A stretch of DNA of 64,000 nt from Marinibium conchae (GCF_015595035.1 NZ_JADNRN010000001.1:744001-808000), one strand, 5' to 3'. Counted from the first letter of the stretch, positions 8,377 to 18,875 are shown. Made by a program: numbers and translations. The notes: generated by a model not told the origin, from the sequence alone.

Positions 8377-11004
8377 GTGTCAGCAGAATTTTCTAGTTTT
8401 ATCAATGTTGGTGAAAGAACTAACGTAACAGGCTCAGCGATGTTCAAGCGCTTGATCCTCGAAGACGACTTTGAGAGTGCCTTGGATGTCGCGCGTCAAC
8501 AAGTTGAAAACGGTGCTCAAATTATTGATATCAATATGGACGAGGCTATGCTCGACTCAGAAGCTGCCATGGTCAGATTTTTGAATCTTATTGCATCTGA
8601 GCCAGATATATCCAGAGTGCCCATCATGATTGACTCCTCTAAGTGGTCAATCATCGAGGCTGGTCTGAAGTGCGTGCAAGGCAAGGCAATCGTCAATTCC
8701 ATCAGTTTGAAGGAAGGTGAGGCGCCTTTCTTGGAGCAAGCTAAAAAAATTAAACGCTACGGTGCGGCAACAGTCGTCATGGCCTTTGATGAAGTAGGCC
8801 AAGCGGATACTCAAGAACGTAAATTTGAAATATGTAAACGTAGTTACGATCTTCTGGTTAACACGGTGGGCTTCCCGCCAGAAGATATTATATTCGACCC
8901 AAATATTTTTGCTGTTGCCACTGGTATAGAAGAGCACAACAATTACGCCGTTGATTTTATAGAAGCAACGCGTGAAATAAGAAGCAAACTGCCGCATTGT
9001 CATGTTTCCGGAGGTTTATCTAACATCTCTTTTTCTTTCCGTGGCAATAACCCCGTCCGCGAAGCTATGCATAGCGTATTTTTGTATTATGCCATCCGTG
9101 CGGGCATGGATATGGGAATAGTCAATGCTGGGCAGTTGGAAGTGTACGATGAGATTCCACTAGAACTTCGAGATGCCGTTGAAGATGTGATTTTAAATCG
9201 CAGCCCTGATGCTACCGATAAGCTACTTGAACTCGCCCCTAAATATCAAGGTGGTGGCAAAGTTGCGGCAAAAGAAGACTTAACATGGCGAGAGCAAGAT
9301 GTGAAAAAACGTCTTGAGCATGCCTTGGTGAAAGGAATTACTGATTACATAATAGACGACACTGAAGAGGCTCGTTTACAAGCAGAAAAGCCTCTGCATG
9401 TTATTGAAGGCCCACTGATGGACGGAATGAACGTAGTGGGTGATTTGTTTGGCGAAGGCAAAATGTTCTTGCCTCAGGTGGTTAAATCAGCACGCGTAAT
9501 GAAAAAAGCTGTTGCACATTTGCAACCGTATATTGAAGCAGAGAAGGACGGTGTTCAGCGCTCCAACGGTAAGATTATCATGGCGACGGTGAAGGGCGAT
9601 GTGCATGATATTGGTAAGAACATCGTAGGTGTTGTGTTGCAGTGTAATAACTTCGAAGTGATTGACTTAGGGGTAATGGTGCCAGCGGCCAGAATATTGC
9701 AGGTCGCAAAGGATGAAAATGCCGATATGATTGGACTTTCAGGCCTAATCACTCCGTCGCTTGATGAAATGGTACAGGTTGCTAAGGAAATGCAACGCTT
9801 GAAGATGGATTTGCCTTTGCTGATAGGAGGCGCTACAACTTCAAAAGCGCATACCGCGGTTAAAATAGAACAAAACTACGATCATCCCGTGGTGTATGTG
9901 CCAAACGCCAGCAGGGCGGTGGGTGTATGTCAAAAACTTATCTCACGAGAACATAGGGCACAATACGCTGCTCAAATAACTGCTGAGTATGAGAAAGTAC
10001 GCGTTCAACACGCGAAGAAAACCCCACGTACAAAAGCAATCAATTTTGTTGATGCTAAAACAAATAAATTCACTTGCGATTGGGCGTCTTATCAAGTTGC
10101 TAAGCCAAATTTCATTGGTGTAAAAACGGTAGAAGTCGACTTAGCAACACTTAGAGAATACATCGATTGGACTCCGTTTTTTATCACTTGGTCCTTAGCT
10201 GGCAAATACCCACGAATTTTGAATGATGAAGTTGTGGGCGAAGAAGCGAAATCCTTATTCAAAGACGCTAACGACATGCTAGATCTATTTATTGAGAATA
10301 AGTCACTAACTGCTAAAGGTAGAGTGGGTATATTCCCTGCCAATAGCGACGGTGAAGATGTTAAAATTTTTGATAGTCAACAGCCTGATACAGTGATTGG
10401 CGTAGCGCATCATCTTCGTCAACAAACCCATAAACCTAAAGGTCCAAATTATTGCTTGAGTGATTTCATTATGCCTGAAAGTGAAGGCCGCCAAGACTAT
10501 ATGGGTGCATTTGCTGTTACAGCAGGAATTGGTGAAGATGAGCTAGCAAAGGCCTATGAGGCGGATGGGGATGATTACAATTCTATTATGAGTAAAGCGG
10601 TTGCCGACCGGCTCGCTGAGGCTTTTGCTGAATATCTGCACGAACAAGTAAGAAAAGAGCTTTGGGGTTATGCTCCTGATGAGGCACTAGACAATGCAGC
10701 ACTTATTGGTGAAAAGTATCAAGGTATTCGACCTGCGCCTGGCTATGCGGCTTGTCCTGAGCATACTGAGAAACAGCTTATTTGGGATCTACTTGATGTC
10801 GAAGCCAGTATTGGTATGAAGTTAACCTCGAGCTACGCAATGTGGCCGGGAGCAGCTGTGTCGGGTTGGTATTTTTCGCATCCTGAGTCTCGCTATTTTG
10901 CCGTCGCTAAAATTCAGCAAGATCAATTAAAAGACTATGCGCAAAGAAAAGCATGGGACATTGAGTATGCTGAAAAGTGGCTTATGCCGAATTTACATGA
11001 CTAG
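8377..11004 (+). CDS. metH: Methionine synthase, folate/cobalamin/activation subunit (split MetH, C-terminal part)
   Basis: 875 residues from the GTG at 8377, which has an AGGA ribosome-binding site six bases upstream; an in-frame TTG at 8359 is less likely. Domains in order: pterin-binding ([13 protein letters not shown] onward), cobalamin-binding with GDVHDIGKN supplying the cobalt-ligand histidine, and the AdoMet-dependent reactivation domain with [15 protein letters not shown]. It takes the methyl group from methyltetrahydrofolate through cobalamin to homocysteine held by the preceding protein. No cobalamin riboswitch is visible upstream; control is probably through the metA operator. Confidence 0.93.
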   Translation: MSAEFSSFINVGERTNVTGSAMFKRLILEDDFESALDVARQQVENGAQIIDINMDEAMLDSEAAMVRFLNLIASEPDISRVPIMIDSSKWSIIEAGLKCVQGKAIVNSISLKEGEAPFLEQAKKIKRYGAATVVMAFDEVGQADTQERKFEICKRSYDLLVNTVGFPPEDIIFDPNIFAVATGIEEHNNYAVDFIEATREIRSKLPHCHVSGGLSNISFSFRGNNPVREAMHSVFLYYAIRAGMDMGIVNAGQLEVYDEIPLELRDAVEDVILNRSPDATDKLLELAPKYQGGGKVAAKEDLTWREQDVKKRLEHALVKGITDYIIDDTEEARLQAEKPLHVIEGPLMDGMNVVGDLFGEGKMFLPQVVKSARVMKKAVAHLQPYIEAEKDGVQRSNGKIIMATVKGDVHDIGKNIVGVVLQCNNFEVIDLGVMVPAARILQVAKDENADMIGLSGLITPSLDEMVQVAKEMQRLKMDLPLLIGGATTSKAHTAVKIEQNYDHPVVYVPNASRAVGVCQKLISREHRAQYAAQITAEYEKVRVQHAKKTPRTKAINFVDAKTNKFTCDWASYQVAKPNFIGVKTVEVDLATLREYIDWTPFFITWSLAGKYPRILNDEVVGEEAKSLFKDANDMLDLFIENKSLTAKGRVGIFPANSDGEDVKIFDSQQPDTVIGVAHHLRQQTHKPKGPNYCLSDFIMPESEGRQDYMGAFAVTAGIGEDELAKAYEADGDDYNSIMSKAVADRLAEAFAEYLHEQVRKELWGYAPDEALDNAALIGEKYQGIRPAPGYAACPEHTEKQLIWDLLDVEASIGMKLTSSYAMWPGAAVSGWYFSHPESRYFAVAKIQQDQLKDYAQRKAWDIEYAEKWLMPNLHD

Positions 11005-11013
11005 AGATGCGTT

Positions 11014-11646
11014 GTGAGTGGCGATAAACCTTTTAGCCAAGCTTGTGAAAATAACAAGGAGCCAATTCTGGCTGAACTGAAACGTGTTCTTGTTAAACAT
11101 CGGCATGTTCTCGAGGTGGGCAGTGGTTCTGGGCAGCATGCCATTCACTTTGCAGCCAATTTGCCTCATCTTAATTGGTATTGTTCAGATGTTGAAAACT
11201 ATCATCATGGCATCAATCAGTGGATTGATGACTATCCAAGCGCTAACCTGCATAGGCCTTTTGCTCTCAAACTTGCGCGTGATGAATGGGTTAAAGGGCC
11301 CGTGAAGCTAAACACGACTGGAATTGAAAGCAGCTCGGAAGTATTTGATGCTATTTTCTCGGCTAATACTGCGCACATTATGCTTGAGCATGAGATCAAG
11401 GCGCTTATGCATTCGGTTAGCGATAACCTTCCTTCGGGTGGCGTATTCTGTCAGTACGGGCCATTTATAGTAGATGGTAAGTTCACCAGTGATAGCAACC
11501 GTGCTTTTCATGAGAAGCTCTTAGATAGTGGCAGAGGTGGTTATCGTGATATTGATGAGCTTGCTGGGTGGGCACCCAAGCTTGTCCTACATGAGAAAGT
11601 TGATATGCCAGCAAATAATCTAATGCTTGTTTGGCGTAGTGCTTAG
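11014..11646 (+). CDS. DUF938-family SAM-dependent methyltransferase-like protein
   Basis: 210 residues with a class I methyltransferase motif I (HVLEVGSGSGQHA, about residues 28-40), a downstream acidic residue in WYCSDVENY, and the DUF938 signatures FSANTAHIM and GVFCQYGPF. Substrate unknown. The GTG start lies nine bases after metH, so it may be co-transcribed with the methionine genes and consume the S-adenosylmethionine they make; that link is inference. Confidence 0.82.
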   Translation: MSGDKPFSQACENNKEPILAELKRVLVKHRHVLEVGSGSGQHAIHFAANLPHLNWYCSDVENYHHGINQWIDDYPSANLHRPFALKLARDEWVKGPVKLNTTGIESSSEVFDAIFSANTAHIMLEHEIKALMHSVSDNLPSGGVFCQYGPFIVDGKFTSDSNRAFHEKLLDSGRGGYRDIDELAGWAPKLVLHEKVDMPANNLMLVWRSA

Positions 11647-11675
11647 TTGTTTAGTAATTAACTGTTTGATAAATA

Positions 11676-11837
11676 GTATAGAGGGAGGCTCAACCCTCTA
11701 GAAAACACGCTTTACGCCATCGATGGCCGCTCTCCAATGGCATCCTTGCCATTGGACGGTTTTCTAGGGGGTTGAGTCTCCCTCTATACTTCTCGCCTTA
11801 CAAACACGCATTACGCCATCCATGGCCGCTCTCCAAT
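11676..11837. repeat. Nested inverted/direct repeat element (intergenic)
   Basis: Two 31-base arms (11676-11706 and 11759-11789) are reverse complements except at two positions, and both exceptions would be G-U pairs in RNA, so a transcript could form a fully paired long hairpin. Inside is a second hairpin with 9-bp arms (11733-11741 and 11748-11756). A 36-base unit at 11703-11738 recurs as a direct repeat at 11802-11837 with two differences; it contains the palindrome GCCATCGATGGC. It lies between convergent genes and encodes no protein. It looks like a REP/MITE-like intergenic repeat. Confidence 0.8.
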
Positions 11838-11859
11838 AGTATATCTTCCAACAAGTACG

Positions 11860-11885
11860 AAAAAGGCTCCGTATGGAGCCTTTTT
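11860..11885. terminator. Bidirectional intrinsic terminator
   Basis: An 11-bp perfect stem (AAAAAGGCTCC / GGAGCCTTTTT) with a GTAT loop. A and T tracts flank it on both sides, so it can end both the plus-strand methionine/DUF938 unit and the minus-strand peptidase unit. Confidence 0.88.
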
Positions 11886-11904
11886 GATGTAACTGAGTTT
11901 TTAT

Positions 11905-13872
11905 TTACTTAGTTGCCGCTATTGATTTTCCGCTGAAGCAGTAATTATCAAACCAGTCTACAAGCTCGCCATAAAACTGCATTTTATGCTCGTAAAACAA
12001 GGTATTTGAAAAGTGGTCGGCGCCTTCAATTTCAGTATATTTAAAATTGTTGGTATGTTTTTTTAGCTCTTCAATGAAATCACGACTATGTTCGATAGTA
12101 ACTTGGCGGTCAATATCACCGTGTACAACATATAAAGGTATATTCACCTTTGATACCTCTTTCACGGGATCAATACCACGTACGGTAGGTGATTGGAAAA
12201 TACGCAAATAACGGCCTCTGTTTATCACAGATAACCAGCGATTTAAATCACCAACCGAGGCCCCTGCGGCAGAACACTTGTAGATTTGTGGGTCTCTCGT
12301 TGCCGCAACAAGCGATGCATAACCGCCGAAGCTCCAACCAAACATCGCTAACCTATCTTTATCAGCCAAACCTTTTTCGACCAGATAAAGCGCAGCGTCG
12401 TCTAAGTCATCCTGCATGGCTTTACCCCATTCAGCATCTCCGGCCTTCCATAGTTCTAGGCCAAAACCAGTTGATCCTCTAAACTGCGGTTGAACCACCA
12501 GATAGCCATTATTAGCTAATAACTGCGACCATTCGTCATAAATGTTAACATCACGACTCCAAGGTCCACCGTGAGGGTGAACAATGGTAGGAAAAGGTCC
12601 TTTACCTTGTGGGATCGTAACGTACGCAGGAATAACCATACCGTCACGCGCCTTGTACTTTATCCAGCGAACTTTTGCGAGCTTGTCATTGTCGATCAGC
12701 GGTGCAGTATCGCCGATAAGGCTTAGTTTCGTTTTGTTTTCTAAGAGATAATATGTGCCAGGATCGTTCGGACCAGAAGTTCTGATAACAATCATATTGT
12801 CGTCTTCCGAACGGCTATTTAAACTCACGAACTTTTTAGGGAAATTCGCCTCAATGGCTTCATATAGTGCCGCCTCATTTTCGTCAGTCCAGTAAACCTT
12901 GGGATGTTTTCCGGTATAAGAGTAACCAAGCAAACGACCGCGGTCAGCCATTTTATTTGAAATAACAATACTGTCTGCATCATACGACTTCAGACCAAAT
13001 AAACGCTCCGAATATTCTTTTGTTTCAATATTATATCTATAAATTCCCGCTGTATTTTGACCTAAGGTAGCACTAACAAATATTTCATTGGGGTTGTCTT
13101 TATTGAAATACAAGAAGTCAAAAACTTCACGGCTTTCGGGTTTATTTTGATGAACTAATTGCCATTCTTCTGAACCTTTAGACCTGGCGTAAAGGTTAAT
13201 TGCACTGATTGTTGCGTCGTAACCCGTTCCAGCTCGAACTTCGCCGTCACTATCCACGACAAAGCCGCCATTTACGGTATCGTTACCGCGCAAAATGGTC
13301 CTAGTGCGGCCTGTATCGATATCGTATCTGATAATATCGGGTCTACCGTCTTCGTCAATGTCATAGTTCAACAGAATGACGTCTGGGTCCTGTGGAAAGG
13401 TACTAACTATGCTAAAGCGAGCTGATTCGTCTTTTGCAAAAGGCACATCCCATTTTCCTTTGCCATCGGCATTCACTATGGCGTTCTTACTTACCCAATA
13501 ATTGCGAGCACCATCTACAATATTTTGACGAAAGTACATCATCAATTTTTTATTATTTAGCCAAGTATAGCCTGTAAGCTCCATCTTGGCAGCACCCAGA
13601 GTAACAGGTTTTGCGCTAAGGTTACTCGTCGGTCTAATTTCGACTACATAATCACCACGTTTTGACGTCGCTCTCATATAGGCTAGCTTTTTACCATCCC
13701 GACTCACTGACACACTGCGCATAGCGGGCTCGATAGCGAAAGCTTCAATCGGCATCTTGACGCTGTCAGTTTCATTCTTTGCTTTATCTTCTGCCGCTAC
13801 ATTACCGGCAAAGAGCAATGCGCTACCTAAAATAAAACTTGTGGTGAGAAAGTGTTTTTTTAACATCTTCAT
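11905..13872 (-). CDS. Secreted S9-family (prolyl oligopeptidase-type) peptidase
   Basis: About 655 residues. I place the start at 13872, with AGGAG just upstream; an ATG two codons later at 13866 has better spacing and is equally possible. A signal peptide (LKKHFLTTSFILGSALLF, cleaved after a VAA-type site) predicts periplasmic export. A beta-propeller-like N-terminal region precedes the alpha/beta-hydrolase domain, with the nucleophile Ser at about residue 514 in GWSFGGY, the Asp in VVHGDIDRQ and the His in ADHFSN. It follows the TonB receptor gene on the same strand after 75 bases, suggesting joint uptake and hydrolysis of peptides. Confidence 0.9.
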   Translation of the reverse strand: MKMLKKHFLTTSFILGSALLFAGNVAAEDKAKNETDSVKMPIEAFAIEPAMRSVSVSRDGKKLAYMRATSKRGDYVVEIRPTSNLSAKPVTLGAAKMELTGYTWLNNKKLMMYFRQNIVDGARNYWVSKNAIVNADGKGKWDVPFAKDESARFSIVSTFPQDPDVILLNYDIDEDGRPDIIRYDIDTGRTRTILRGNDTVNGGFVVDSDGEVRAGTGYDATISAINLYARSKGSEEWQLVHQNKPESREVFDFLYFNKDNPNEIFVSATLGQNTAGIYRYNIETKEYSERLFGLKSYDADSIVISNKMADRGRLLGYSYTGKHPKVYWTDENEAALYEAIEANFPKKFVSLNSRSEDDNMIVIRTSGPNDPGTYYLLENKTKLSLIGDTAPLIDNDKLAKVRWIKYKARDGMVIPAYVTIPQGKGPFPTIVHPHGGPWSRDVNIYDEWSQLLANNGYLVVQPQFRGSTGFGLELWKAGDAEWGKAMQDDLDDAALYLVEKGLADKDRLAMFGWSFGGYASLVAATRDPQIYKCSAAGASVGDLNRWLSVINRGRYLRIFQSPTVRGIDPVKEVSKVNIPLYVVHGDIDRQVTIEHSRDFIEELKKHTNNFKYTEIEGADHFSNTLFYEHKMQFYGELVDWFDNYCFSGKSIAATK

Positions 13873-13947
13873 CTTCTCCTTGTTTTGATAAAAAAAGGCT
13901 CCCAAACCAGCGGTCAGAGAGCCTCTCTATTACTAGCTGCTTCTATC

Positions 13948-16900
13948 TTAGAATGAGTATGCTACTGAAGCAAACACCGTTCTACCGAAGATATCATAAC
14001 CTACACCTAGTGGTACGTTACGCTGTTGGAAACCGCCAGCGTCGCCATCGATAAGAGGTGGAGCTCTGTCGAATAAGTTTCTAATACCTGCTGTAACGGC
14101 CCAATTATCTTGACCGTAACTCGCTGATACAGTGTGAATGATATAGTCTTTGGTTTTCTCAAGTGGACGACAAGACACATCTAAACCAGTACACGGTTGG
14201 TTATCAGGCTCAAAATCGAACAAGTTGTCGTTTTGACCACGGCCAATGAAACGACTTGACCAGTTGAATCTGAAGTCAGTGTATTCTAAACGAAGTTGAG
14301 CAGAACCACGCCACTGCGGGTTAGTAATTTCACCTACGTTATCATCAAATATGTCAAAGAATTCAAGTTCACGAGACTGTAACTTAGTAGCGAGTAAATC
14401 AATAGTTACCCCTAGCTCATTCTCACCAACAATAAAGTCTTGCTGATAGAATACGTTGAAGTCGATACCTTTTGACCCTTCAAAACCAATGTTGATGAAA
14501 GAACGATCAACACCAGTCATTTGTAGAGTTGTTGGATCACGTTGGATGCTGTCACAGAATCCGCTCGTACCATCAGGTACTTCTTCGTTGTTATAACAAC
14601 TTGCGATAATGAAGCCTGAAGTAGGCTCAGATACCGCACCTCTGATTTCAATATCATACCAAGTCGCAGATAAGGTCAAATCAAAGGCGTCTGTGAACGG
14701 TTGTTCAAAGATAATACCGTAAGTCTCTGAAACTGAACGTTCAGCAAGTAAAGTCTCAGAACCACCTGTTGTTACTTCAGCAGATACGAAGTTAGAGAAA
14801 CCAGCACTATCTGGGGTGTTTAGACCAAACGAAGTTGCATCGATACCGTTAGTTAAGCACGAAGCAAATACACGTTCATTCCTTTCATCTTCAGAAGCAT
14901 CGTAAGTTTCAGCCGAATTGACGTCTAGTGGATCAGATACTCGAGCTGCTTCAGGAACAACACATGGATCGGTTACTGAGTTAAAACCAGAGGTTCCGTT
15001 TAAGAAACGCTCACGTAGGTTTGGTGTTCTATATGATGTTCCTCGAGTACCACGAATAGTTAGATACTCAGTAGGACGCCATAATGCTTTCAAACTGAAA
15101 GTCTTCTCTGGTGCATAGAAAGTTTCTTCTGTTAAACGACCAGAGGCAGTAAGCGTAAGTTCTTCCGCCCACTCTTGCCCACGTAACATAGCAAACTCAG
15201 TTTCGAAGAAAATCTCACGAAGGTTTTTAGAACCATCAGCGCCTTGGTCAGCAAAAGAGTTATACAAACCATCTACCGCTGCAGGGTTAGCATCCGTAAT
15301 AATTTCATCTTTACGGAATTCAGCACCCACTACCAATGGAACAACTTCATCATTCCAAGGAAGAGTGAACCAATCACCTGTAATGAAACCAGTTAGCATC
15401 GTTTGCTTAACTTCAGTTACGATATTACGAGTTGTAAATAGGTATGCCGCTTCTTCAGGTGTGAAAGTACCACCACCTTCTTGATAAATGTTCGACGAGA
15501 ACAAGTTTACTGCAACGCAGTCATCACCTGGGTCTCCACAAACGATTTCGCCATTTGCATTACGAGTAGCAGCAATTGACTTTTCGAAATTCGTTGAGCT
15601 TATACCAACTTGGCTCGACTCACCACGTGAGGCACTGTAAATAGCAGAAACTTCATAGCTCCAAGAACCTTCACCAAAGTTGTCTAATGCGCCAATGTTA
15701 CCTGATACACCACCAACTAAACGATACTGATAGGCATCAACCGAGTTATTTTGTCTGTCGCCACGAATGTTCAGAATCGGGCGTACAGCTTGTGGACCAT
15801 AAGGTGCGCCAACTCCGGCACGGCAATCACTACCATTAATCGGGTCGGAACCACAAGGGTTATATGGGTTAGTCGCGTCGATTAATGGGAAAATTTGACC
15901 CGTGCCTGCAAAGGTGCTGGAGTCACGAGTTGCATATAAGCCTTCGTAGAATAAACGCGTGTCATTTTCGTCGTTAAACAAATAGTCACCGTTTAAATAC
16001 ATTGTAATTCTTTCTAGCGGACTGACGAAATCTTGTGAGTTTCTGTAGTCAGAATTCAAGAAAGAATAAAGTGGATCACCAAAATCGAAGTCTAGCAAAC
16101 CATCGCCATTACCATCAAAGATAGCGCCGTCAAGTATGCCGTCGCCGTTCGTGTCAACCTCAATTGCGTTAACGCCTTGTGACTGGAAGAAAGCAACGTT
16201 AGCAGGGTTGAGCGTTGATTCACTCCAGTTAGGGATGCCGATGTTAGTGAAGCCTTCGGTGCGGTAAACACTACCGAAGAATGGAATCGACATACGGTTG
16301 GTTAGTGGGAAAATCTGACAGTTTGAAATGGGTGTCGCTGAAGGACCATCACCACGGCGACCACGATAAATATTTCCGTCGTTGCCTTCATAAATTAGCT
16401 CTTCACATGAGCTATTAAATCTACTTTCACCAAGTGTTTGTCTTTCTCGGTTATTATACTCACCAGCAATGGTGAATGAGTAGTTATCGCCAGACGAGCC
16501 ATATAACAAACTGAAAGCAGTTTGCTCGCCGCCCTCTGGCGGAGCTGAACCTGATGCATTGAACTCAAAGCCATCAACGTTCTTTTTTAAGATAACGTTG
16601 GCAACACCAGCGATTGCATCGGAACCATAAACAGTAGACGCACCGTCGAACAAGTTTTCAATTCTGTCGATTAGTACAGAAGGGATTAGGTTCAAATCTG
16701 GGGCAGTTGGAGCACCACCTACACCGGCAGGTGCAACACGACGACCATTCACTAGAACAAGCGTTCTGTCAGCACCAAGACCACGGAAGCCAACAGTAGC
16801 AGCACCAGGACCGTTATCTAAAACAAAGCCGTTAAATGTACTATCGATTTGAACACCAGACGCTTGTGAGGTGTTCTGTAGCATGTCGTTGGTGTCGAAT

Positions 16901-17142
16901 AAACCAAGTTCACGTGAGATGTCACCACTAATAATTTGAACAGGGGATGCATTTGAGAATTCTGCTCTTTTGATACGTGAGCCTGTTACTGAAATTCTCT
17001 CAACTACCTCAATTTCGTCTTCCTCTTCTTCAAGAAGATCATCGATTTCCTGCGCGTATAGGTTTGGGGCTGCTAAGCATCCAAGGGCGACTAAAACCGC
17101 CATTGACACTTTATGCAACTTGGTATCGTTGCTTTGATTCAT
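13948..17142 (-). CDS. Large TonB-dependent outer-membrane receptor
   Basis: 1,064 residues. A signal peptide ends near PNLYAQ, followed by a highly acidic stretch (about residues 32-45), a plug domain opening with ISVTGSRIKR and including FRGLGADRTLVLVNGRRV and STVYGSDAIAGVANV, then a long beta-barrel ending in the aromatic VAYSF. Residues ~326-351 hold two Asp/Gly-rich DxNGDG loops that look calcium-binding and probably lie in an external loop. Several cysteine pairs occur in extracellular-type segments. The substrate is not evident; the adjacent S9 peptidase suggests oligopeptides. Confidence 0.93.
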   Translation of the reverse strand: MNQSNDTKLHKVSMAVLVALGCLAAPNLYAQEIDDLLEEEEDEIEVVERISVTGSRIKRAEFSNASPVQIISGDISRELGLFDTNDMLQNTSQASGVQIDSTFNGFVLDNGPGAATVGFRGLGADRTLVLVNGRRVAPAGVGGAPTAPDLNLIPSVLIDRIENLFDGASTVYGSDAIAGVANVILKKNVDGFEFNASGSAPPEGGEQTAFSLLYGSSGDNYSFTIAGEYNNRERQTLGESRFNSSCEELIYEGNDGNIYRGRRGDGPSATPISNCQIFPLTNRMSIPFFGSVYRTEGFTNIGIPNWSESTLNPANVAFFQSQGVNAIEVDTNGDGILDGAIFDGNGDGLLDFDFGDPLYSFLNSDYRNSQDFVSPLERITMYLNGDYLFNDENDTRLFYEGLYATRDSSTFAGTGQIFPLIDATNPYNPCGSDPINGSDCRAGVGAPYGPQAVRPILNIRGDRQNNSVDAYQYRLVGGVSGNIGALDNFGEGSWSYEVSAIYSASRGESSQVGISSTNFEKSIAATRNANGEIVCGDPGDDCVAVNLFSSNIYQEGGGTFTPEEAAYLFTTRNIVTEVKQTMLTGFITGDWFTLPWNDEVVPLVVGAEFRKDEIITDANPAAVDGLYNSFADQGADGSKNLREIFFETEFAMLRGQEWAEELTLTASGRLTEETFYAPEKTFSLKALWRPTEYLTIRGTRGTSYRTPNLRERFLNGTSGFNSVTDPCVVPEAARVSDPLDVNSAETYDASEDERNERVFASCLTNGIDATSFGLNTPDSAGFSNFVSAEVTTGGSETLLAERSVSETYGIIFEQPFTDAFDLTLSATWYDIEIRGAVSEPTSGFIIASCYNNEEVPDGTSGFCDSIQRDPTTLQMTGVDRSFINIGFEGSKGIDFNVFYQQDFIVGENELGVTIDLLATKLQSRELEFFDIFDDNVGEITNPQWRGSAQLRLEYTDFRFNWSSRFIGRGQNDNLFDFEPDNQPCTGLDVSCRPLEKTKDYIIHTVSASYGQDNWAVTAGIRNLFDRAPPLIDGDAGGFQQRNVPLGVGYDIFGRTVFASVAYSF

Positions 17143-17639
17143 ATTGTTTCCCTGTTGTCGCTTTATAGCGATTAAGTATTATTGTTTTATCCAAAAAAAA
17201 TTTTGGTCAAAATGTGCAACTTTTTTTGTGAAGACCGGTCTGATTGATTAGCGATGTTTTCTTAACATTTCTACTTAATCAAACAAACACAACTTCCAGT
17301 TGCTTTTTGTGCACTTACTAATTTAATGCAATGTGGCACGAACAGTCAAACCCTTGATAGTGGCAAAGTAGTGCGTTTTTTAAACGAATTTAGGTATTTC
17401 CGTTCGTTCATAAGTATAAAATTTTAAAAGGCCTTTAGTTTCAAACATTTAAGCCTGTGTTTAAGTGCGAAATTTATTTGAAAAAAAATCGAATTATTTT
17501 GGAGTTAAGGATCTTCACCCTTATTTTAGCCTCTTTTAACGCCAAAATAGGTGGGATCTACTCCTAATTTAGCATTTTATAAGTGAATTTTTTCATTCGA
17601 TGCCTGTCTATTTTACCCCAACAGTTTTCGGTAAAGTGC
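17143..17639. other. Non-coding region upstream of the TonB receptor
   Basis: 497 AT-rich bases with no credible ORF. It must carry the promoter of the minus-strand receptor gene. The only structure I see is an imperfect inverted repeat at 17516-17530 / 17541-17555 (11 of 15 positions pair), without a T tract, so it is not called a terminator. No clear operator was recognised. Confidence 0.6.
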
Positions 17640-18833
17640 TCAAGGCTGCTTAAAAGGCAGTACACTCTCTGCTTGTTCTTTATACCTTTGCATAGCAATT
17701 TTTTCATTGCTTAAGAAGTCTGCAACTGCATGGTGGAAATCTGGATGTAGAAGGTGATGGTTCGAGTAACAGTAAGTTGGCGCAAAACCCCGAAGAATTT
17801 TATGTTCACCCTGAGTGCCAGGATTGAAGGTTGAAATATTATTTTCAATACAAAATTCAATGCCTTGATAATAGCAGCACTCGAAGTGCAAACCAGATAT
17901 GTCCTCCAGCGCACCCCAATATCTTCCGGCAAGCAATTTATCATCATAAACAAATAGCGCAGACGCAATGCACCGTCCAGCGTCAAATGTCATGACAATT
18001 AATAGCTTATCGGGCATTTGTTCAAGTAATTGGTGAAAGAAGGCCTGATTTAAGTAGCCAGTGTGGCCACTTCGCTTTAAATAGGTTTGTTGGTAGCAAA
18101 GATAAAAGTCTTGCATAAGTTCTTTACTTATATCCTTGCCAGTAAAGCGCTTGATCTGCAAATCTTCACCTTGTTTATACACCCCTGAACGCTCTTTTCG
18201 TATTGAGCGACGTTTGCGCGATGTCATCTTGGCTAAAAACTCATCAAAATCTGTATAGCCATCATTCTTCCAAACAAATTGCACGCTTAAGCGCTGCAAT
18301 AGTGTTTGTTTAGTCTTCTGTTTTGCTAACTCACTACTATCATGCTCTGGAAGAAATAAGTAATGCAGTGATGATGCGCCAGCTGCGTGGATGATAGATT
18401 CACTGTGAGCTGCTAACCATTGGTAAATCTCTTGAGAAGTGATTTCGATGTTTTGGTTAATCAACATCCTGCTGCCCGTAACCGGCGTGAAAGGAATGCA
18501 ACACACCAGTTTTGGATAATAGGGAAGCTGATGATGGTGATAGGCATTCGCCCAAGCATGATCAAACACATATTCACCATAAGAATGTGTTTTTAAATAG
18601 CAAGGGAGAAAAGCGACTATGGTATTTTTATTTATAGCGTCTTCATCGTAAATCACTAGGTGATGACTTAACCAACCGCTATTGCCGTCGACACATTGAG
18701 TTTGTTCAAGTGCTTTTAGAAAGGGGTAGCTTAAAAATGGCGTAGCGTCATACTTATTGCCAGCGGACAGTTGTTGCCATTGTGTTTGACAGATATCATC
18801 TAGTGCTTGTATTGATTTACATTTAAGTGGCAT
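17640..18833 (-). CDS. FemAB-like (COG3146/DUF482-type) acyltransferase-fold protein
   Basis: 397 residues matching the family annotated as peptidogalycan biosynthesis/recognition or FemAB-like: an N-terminal FLSYPFLKALEQTQ segment, PYYPKLVCCIPFTPVTGSRM, MTSRKRRSIRKER, and C-terminal FNPGTQGEHKILRGFAP. These proteins have the GNAT-related Fem fold; neither donor nor acceptor is known. It is divergent from recX, 42 bases apart, so the two genes share a promoter region. No signal peptide is seen, so it is presumably cytoplasmic. Confidence 0.82.
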   Translation of the reverse strand: MPLKCKSIQALDDICQTQWQQLSAGNKYDATPFLSYPFLKALEQTQCVDGNSGWLSHHLVIYDEDAINKNTIVAFLPCYLKTHSYGEYVFDHAWANAYHHHQLPYYPKLVCCIPFTPVTGSRMLINQNIEITSQEIYQWLAAHSESIIHAAGASSLHYLFLPEHDSSELAKQKTKQTLLQRLSVQFVWKNDGYTDFDEFLAKMTSRKRRSIRKERSGVYKQGEDLQIKRFTGKDISKELMQDFYLCYQQTYLKRSGHTGYLNQAFFHQLLEQMPDKLLIVMTFDAGRCIASALFVYDDKLLAGRYWGALEDISGLHFECCYYQGIEFCIENNISTFNPGTQGEHKILRGFAPTYCYSNHHLLHPDFHHAVADFLSNEKIAMQRYKEQAESVLPFKQP

Positions 18834-18875
18834 TGGCAGTTCAATGTCCTAAAATAACGAGGAATTATAAAGACT

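Noticed and set aside
7181..11004. metH as a frameshifted pseudogene
   Set aside because: No conserved residues are missing, and the second part has its own start codon and ribosome-binding site, so a true gene split is more likely.
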